A program made the translations under genes and the position numbers. DNA of 64,000 nt from positions 930,001-994,000 of the forward strand of contig OZ253486.1 in the NCBI GenBank assembly GCA_965261925.1, read 5' to 3'. The notes under the pieces are model-generated. The model saw nothing but the letters and a program-made list of their open reading frames with translations, did not search any database and had not been told where the DNA came from. The DNA is from Bin87 sp965261925 (GTDB taxonomy: Bacteria > Chloroflexota > Dehalococcoidia > Lucifugimonadales > UBA3495). Every line of letters starts with the position of its first letter. Within the stretch, counting starts at the first letter, position 1. This document shows positions 60,667 to 64,000 of the stretch, in pieces.

Positions 60667-61616
60667 TCACGGCCGCACAGGCACAGCAGATCGCGGACAC
60701 CGCCGCCAGGATCCGCGAAAACATCCAGCTGGCCATCGTCGGCAAGGATGACGTCATCGAGTACACCCTGGCCGCCCTGTTCAGCGGTGGCCACATCCTG
60801 ATCGAGGACGTGCCCGGCATCGGCAAGACCACCCTGGCCCGTTCCCTGGCCTACTCCCTGGACTGCGAGTTCCGTCGCATCCAGTTCACCCCGGACCTGA
60901 TGCCCTCCGACATCACCGGCATCCATTACTACAACCAGCACAACGGCGAGTTCGAGTTCCGGCCCGGCCCGGTGATTTCGCAGGTGGTGTTGGCCGACGA
61001 GATCAACCGCGCCACTCCCCGGACCCAGTCCGCGCTCCTGGAAGCCATGGCCGAGCGTCAGGTCACGGTCGATCAGGACACCGTGCTGCTGCCCGCGCCT
61101 TTCATCGTCCTTGCCACCCAGAACCCGATCGAGCTCGAGGGCACCTTCCCCCTACCTGAGGCCCAGATCGACCGCTTCCTCCTCCGCCTGCGCTTGGGCT
61201 ACCCCTCCGAGGACGACGAAAACGCCATGCTCGAGCGCTTTGAAGATGCCGACCCGCTGACCTCCCTCCAGCCCGCGGCCACCGCCGACGATGTTGTCCG
61301 CATCCAGGGCCTGGTCCGCCAGGTCTACATCGACCCCGTGCTCCGAAACTACCTTGTCCAGGTGATCCGCGCCACCCGTGAGCACCCCGACGTTGAGCTC
61401 GGCGCCAGCCCCCGCGCGACTCTCGGCCTCTACCGTTGCGCCCAGGCCCTCGCCGGCATCCGCGGCCAGCAGTATGTCACCCCGGACGACATCAAGACCC
61501 TGGCCACGCCCGCTCTGGCCCACCGCGTCATCCTCAAGAGCATGGCCCGTCTCCGCGAGCGCAGCCAGGAATCCGTCGTCAACGAAGTCCTCGAAGCCCA
61601 GTCCGTCCCCATCTAG
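60663..61616 (+). CDS. MoxR-family AAA+ ATPase
   Basis: 317 residues. Walker A is in EDVPGIGKTTLARSLA, Walker B in VVLADEINRA, sensor ATQNPIE, and the C-terminal lid with SPRATLGLYRCAQALA. MoxR proteins act as chaperones that insert cofactors or mature partner proteins, typically with a DUF58/VWA partner encoded next. Here no DUF58 gene follows; the locus is broken by mobile DNA instead. GTG start overlapping the upstream stop (translational coupling). Confidence 0.92.
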   Translation: MITAAQAQQIADTAARIRENIQLAIVGKDDVIEYTLAALFSGGHILIEDVPGIGKTTLARSLAYSLDCEFRRIQFTPDLMPSDITGIHYYNQHNGEFEFRPGPVISQVVLADEINRATPRTQSALLEAMAERQVTVDQDTVLLPAPFIVLATQNPIELEGTFPLPEAQIDRFLLRLRLGYPSEDDENAMLERFEDADPLTSLQPAATADDVVRIQGLVRQVYIDPVLRNYLVQVIRATREHPDVELGASPRATLGLYRCAQALAGIRGQQYVTPDDIKTLATPALAHRVILKSMARLRERSQESVVNEVLEAQSVPI

Positions 61617-61720
61617 CGGCGCCGCTTGCGCCGGCCGCGCGTCTGCGGTGTTGGGAAACATCCGGCCAGCACGGAATATTACGGGGAATCCAGCGCCACC
61701 GGGTTTTTCTACCTTGCGGT

Positions 61721-61830
61721 TCAGCCGCCGCCAATGCGGAGCTGCCTGGCGGAAATGGTTGCTGTCAGCGCGCTGGCGATGGTGAAGGTGAGACAGAGGT
61801 AGCCGATGCCCTGGTATGTCCCGCGTCAAC
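61721..61830 (-). pseudogene. possible C-terminal fragment of a membrane protein
   Basis: On the minus strand a 35-codon piece (YQGIGYLCLTFTIASALTATISARQL ending RIGGG) looks like the last membrane span of a transporter. A TGA lies immediately upstream and the insertion sequence begins at 61849. It may be the tail of a gene cut off by transposition. The call rests on hydrophobicity alone. Confidence 0.3.
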
Positions 61831-61848
61831 TATTCTTGCCGAAACCTG

Positions 61849-63499
61849 TTGCCTCATTGAGAAATGTTACCGAAACTCTAGCACTTGGGGTCCGCCCCAA
61901 CCAGCGCTAATTCCGGCATTGCAGGGAGTCCCGCCATGGGCTCGCCAGCCGTGGCGTAGACCAGCTCTTTGCTCATGATGCCGCGCCACTGCTGCACTCT
62001 GCGTTGCAACGTGCGCAGGTGAGCCCGACTGAAACGATCTGGCTCAGCTTCTTGCAGTCGGCCCAGCAATACCACCGCACTGGCATCCGGGTCTTCCTGC
62101 AACCAGCCCAGCACGTCGCACCACACTCCTTCGAAAGGATCTGGCCGAGTTCGCCAGGTGCGGGGCGGTTGCACCCGCCGCTCCCGTGAGGTACGCGCTG
62201 CATCCTGCCGCCACAAGTCGGGCAACTTGGCCAGGAACTGTTCCAGGCTCTCGCCGCTGGGAGTGGGCCGGATTTCGGGGAATGTAACCGCTGCCAGGGC
62301 CGACTGGGCTTCCCGGATGGCGTGCAGCAGCGCCACCGGGTCCAACTTGACCCGATACTGACTCAGCGCCGCCTTCATCTCCACGCTGACCGCGTCGTGC
62401 TGCATCAGCCGATCGCAGGGTGTGGCGGGCGGGCTGTACCGCTTGACCACCCTGGAGCCGTGCCGAGTTTTCTCCACCAACTTGAACGACGGCTGGAAGT
62501 AGTTCACGTACTGTCGCACCGCCCCGTACAGGTGGGCCATGGTCTGACCGGCCACCGAGCCGGAGTAGCGGTCATGACCGACGAAGTGGCGGACCACGGC
62601 GCCATTCTTCTGCTCGATCCAGGCCTGGTCGTTCTTGCGGTACGGCCGGGAACGGGTGAACTCAATGCCCCGCTCAGCGCAGTACTTGATCAGCGTCTCG
62701 TTGATGAATACGCTGTCGTTGTCCGAGTCGATGCCTTTGACGGGGAAGGGCAGCTGTCGCCCGATGGCCTCCAGTCCTGCCACCACCAGGGACTGCTCTC
62801 TGGCCAGCAGTGGAACGGCCTCGGTCCAGCCGGTGCAGATATCGGTGGCCACCAGGCTGTGGATCATGGAACCCCACAGGGAGCCGCCGTGGTGGACCAC
62901 CAGGTCAATCTCCAGGAATCCTGGTGGCGGCGAATGCCAGTCTGCGAAGGTCCGCACCGGAATATTGCGGCCCAGCGGCTGCCTCCGGCGTCTGAGCCGG
63001 CGGCCCGCCGGTGTCCTGATGGGCTGGAGCAGTCGGTCCAGGGTGGCGGCGCTGGCCGCCAGCAGCCGTTGGCGAACCCCAGGGTCCAGATCCAGGTGGC
63101 CGTGGCGCTCCATGGACTCCACCAGGTGGGGCAATGCCGCCTTCAGCCGCTTGCCGCAGATCCGGTCAGCAGCTTCCCAGGCCAGGATCACTGCTTCTCT
63201 CACGGCCTCGTCGTAGATGCGCCGGCCCTTCACGGTGGGCAACTTCTCTCCGTCATCGCCGGATTGCCCCAGCAACCTGATGCCATGCTTGCGGTGATGA
63301 CCGGTAACCGCGATGAACTCGTCGAGAATCAGGCTTTTCTCCCGCTTCGATGAAGCTCGGTAGCGGTCTCGGATCGTCGCCAGCAGTTCCTGTTTCGCCA
63401 TCTTGCTGATGCCTCCCCCCACGCGATTGCCTCCCCGATTTTGGGTAACATTTTATTTGAGGCAACCATTTGCGTTGGGTAACGGTTTTGTTGAGGCAA
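61849..63499 (-). mobile_element. insertion sequence nested in an IS21-type istA
   Basis: Left end TTGCCTCATTGAGAAATGTT then ACC (from 61849). Right end (minus strand) has two copies of the same motif: TTGCCTCA-N8-GTTACC ending at about 63499 and another about 30 bases inward. One transposase gene lies between. At the right end the element abuts istA coding sequence (NYRHAH then CLNKT), showing insertion into that gene. No target-site duplication could be confirmed because the left flank is not istA. Confidence 0.75.
61878..63401 (-). CDS. DDE integrase-type transposase
   Basis: 507 residues. N-terminal helix-turn-helix (YRASSKREKSLILDEFIAVT), then the rve catalytic core with candidate Asp in FLEIDLVVHHGG, Asp in GIDSDNDSVFIN and Glu in QAWIEQKNGAVV. 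A long C-terminal region with a basic stretch follows. I do not assign an IS family with certainty. The start at 63401 (MAKQELL) follows GGGAGG. It appears intact and may be active. Confidence 0.85.
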   Translation of the reverse strand: MAKQELLATIRDRYRASSKREKSLILDEFIAVTGHHRKHGIRLLGQSGDDGEKLPTVKGRRIYDEAVREAVILAWEAADRICGKRLKAALPHLVESMERHGHLDLDPGVRQRLLAASAATLDRLLQPIRTPAGRRLRRRRQPLGRNIPVRTFADWHSPPPGFLEIDLVVHHGGSLWGSMIHSLVATDICTGWTEAVPLLAREQSLVVAGLEAIGRQLPFPVKGIDSDNDSVFINETLIKYCAERGIEFTRSRPYRKNDQAWIEQKNGAVVRHFVGHDRYSGSVAGQTMAHLYGAVRQYVNYFQPSFKLVEKTRHGSRVVKRYSPPATPCDRLMQHDAVSVEMKAALSQYRVKLDPVALLHAIREAQSALAAVTFPEIRPTPSGESLEQFLAKLPDLWRQDAARTSRERRVQPPRTWRTRPDPFEGVWCDVLGWLQEDPDASAVVLLGRLQEAEPDRFSRAHLRTLQRRVQQWRGIMSKELVYATAGEPMAGLPAMPELALVGADPKC

Positions 63500-64000
63500 T
63501 GCGCATGGCGGTAATTGACGTTGGCTGCACCCTCGCCGCGCACCCGTTCCATGCGTTCCACCAGGTGGCCCTTGTAGTAGACTTCCACCCAGTCGGCGTA
63601 CAAACGGATCTGCACCTCCTTGCCGATGAGGCGGGAGGGTACGCTGTAGCTATGTCCCGCTACCTGGATGGTGCTCCACTTGCGCACCTTGGACTGGTAG
63701 TTGACGTATTCCGGCACGGGAGCTGGCGGTAGGGAGCCCAGGCAAAGCATCTCCTGCTCCAGCTTCCCCTCTACCAGACGATTGCGTCTCTCCACCATCT
63801 CCCGTACGAAGTGGGCGTAGTCGTCGGCGGTGTGGAAATCGCGGCTGCCCCGCAGGATGAGGGCCTGGTCGATCGCGTCCTTGAGGCGGTAGTGGGCATG
63901 CTCGGCGACGCCGTTTTCATGGCTCTGGCCGCGATTGATGCGGGTGGAACGGAGACCGTAGTGGTCCAGCAGAGCGGAGTAATTGTCGTTTAGTGCACGG
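63497..64000 (-). pseudogene. istA: IS21-type istA transposase, truncated by insertion and window edge
   Basis: Minus-strand reading from the window edge: LNDNYSALLDHYGLRSTRIN, SHENGVAEHAHYRLKDAIDQ, then WSTIQVAGHSYSVPSRLIGKEV, YADWVEVYYKGHLVERMERV, NYRHAH, where the inserted element begins. This is the C-terminal half of IstA. The last residues of the protein and istB are not found on the far side of the insertion, so that flank has been deleted or rearranged. Confidence 0.85.

Noticed and set aside
63811..63993. 60-codon + strand frame at the window end
   Set aside because: Antisense of the IstA reading frame, which carries clear transposase motifs.

Overview
The window looks like a contig from an uncultured, high-GC Chloroflexota, most plausibly a SAR202/Dehalococcoidia-type marine or host-associated lineage. 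That placement is inference. It rests on two luciferase-like flavin monooxygenases, a Rieske oxygenase, an SDR and an amidohydrolase in one stretch, on TRAP and polar amino-acid ABC uptake systems, on lipoproteins with PEPTAMA-type linkers, on a Leu-type T-box before ilvB, and on dispersed TCATTGCGAG repeats. No rRNA gene or other firm taxonomic marker is present.

Layout. 0.5-7.8 kb: four exported proteins on the + strand (fibronectin III repeats, IPT/TIG-like repeats, a collagen-like membrane-anchored protein, a second membrane-anchored protein). 7.8-13.4 kb, mostly minus: glyA, a glutamine-synthetase-family enzyme, a decayed PP2C-phosphatase/kinase fusion, a DUF3500 protein. 13.7-14.6 kb: an AT-richer islet with its own promoter, an unknown gene and a frameshifted dcd. 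15-27 kb: alpha/beta hydrolase, two LLM flavoenzymes, a ribbon-helix-helix/ParE-like pair, Rieske oxygenase, amidohydrolase, a complete general amino-acid ABC transporter, an SDR and tRNA-Pro(GGG). 27-35 kb: short DnaJ, ComM, a XerD-like recombinase, a sulfite-oxidase-like Mo protein overlapping its likely flavin reductase, and an S2P-fold pseudoprotease.

35.2-38.4 kb holds a duplicated two-gene module: R2/ferritin-like diiron protein plus PaREP1/HEPN-like helical protein, twice in a row. One R2-like paralogue keeps its iron ligands; the other has lost all four carboxylates but keeps both histidines. This is my best candidate for an undescribed system. Next to it is a divergent, AT-richer TcmP plus DUF5131 (three-Cys) pair.

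40.3-47.4 kb is a branched-chain amino-acid operon read leftward: T-box, ilvB, an inserted Zn-ribbon/PD-(D/E)XK/HRDC nuclease, ilvN, a TM2 protein, ilvC, a Val/Leu-rich short ORF and leuA. 47.4-51.8 kb is repeat-rich and carries a lone N6-adenine DNA methylase. 52-59 kb is a TRAP cluster with a double-headed binding protein, a frameshifted third binding domain, and DctQ and DctM permeases. The end holds a HicB-HicB fusion with HicA, a sugar nucleotidyltransferase, a MoxR ATPase, and one insertion sequence nested inside an IS21-type istA that runs off the window.

Decay is frequent: a multi-lesion kinase, single-base frameshifts in dcd and dctP, a catalytically dead protease fold, and nested transposons. 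The single-base lesions could be assembly errors and need read-level checking.
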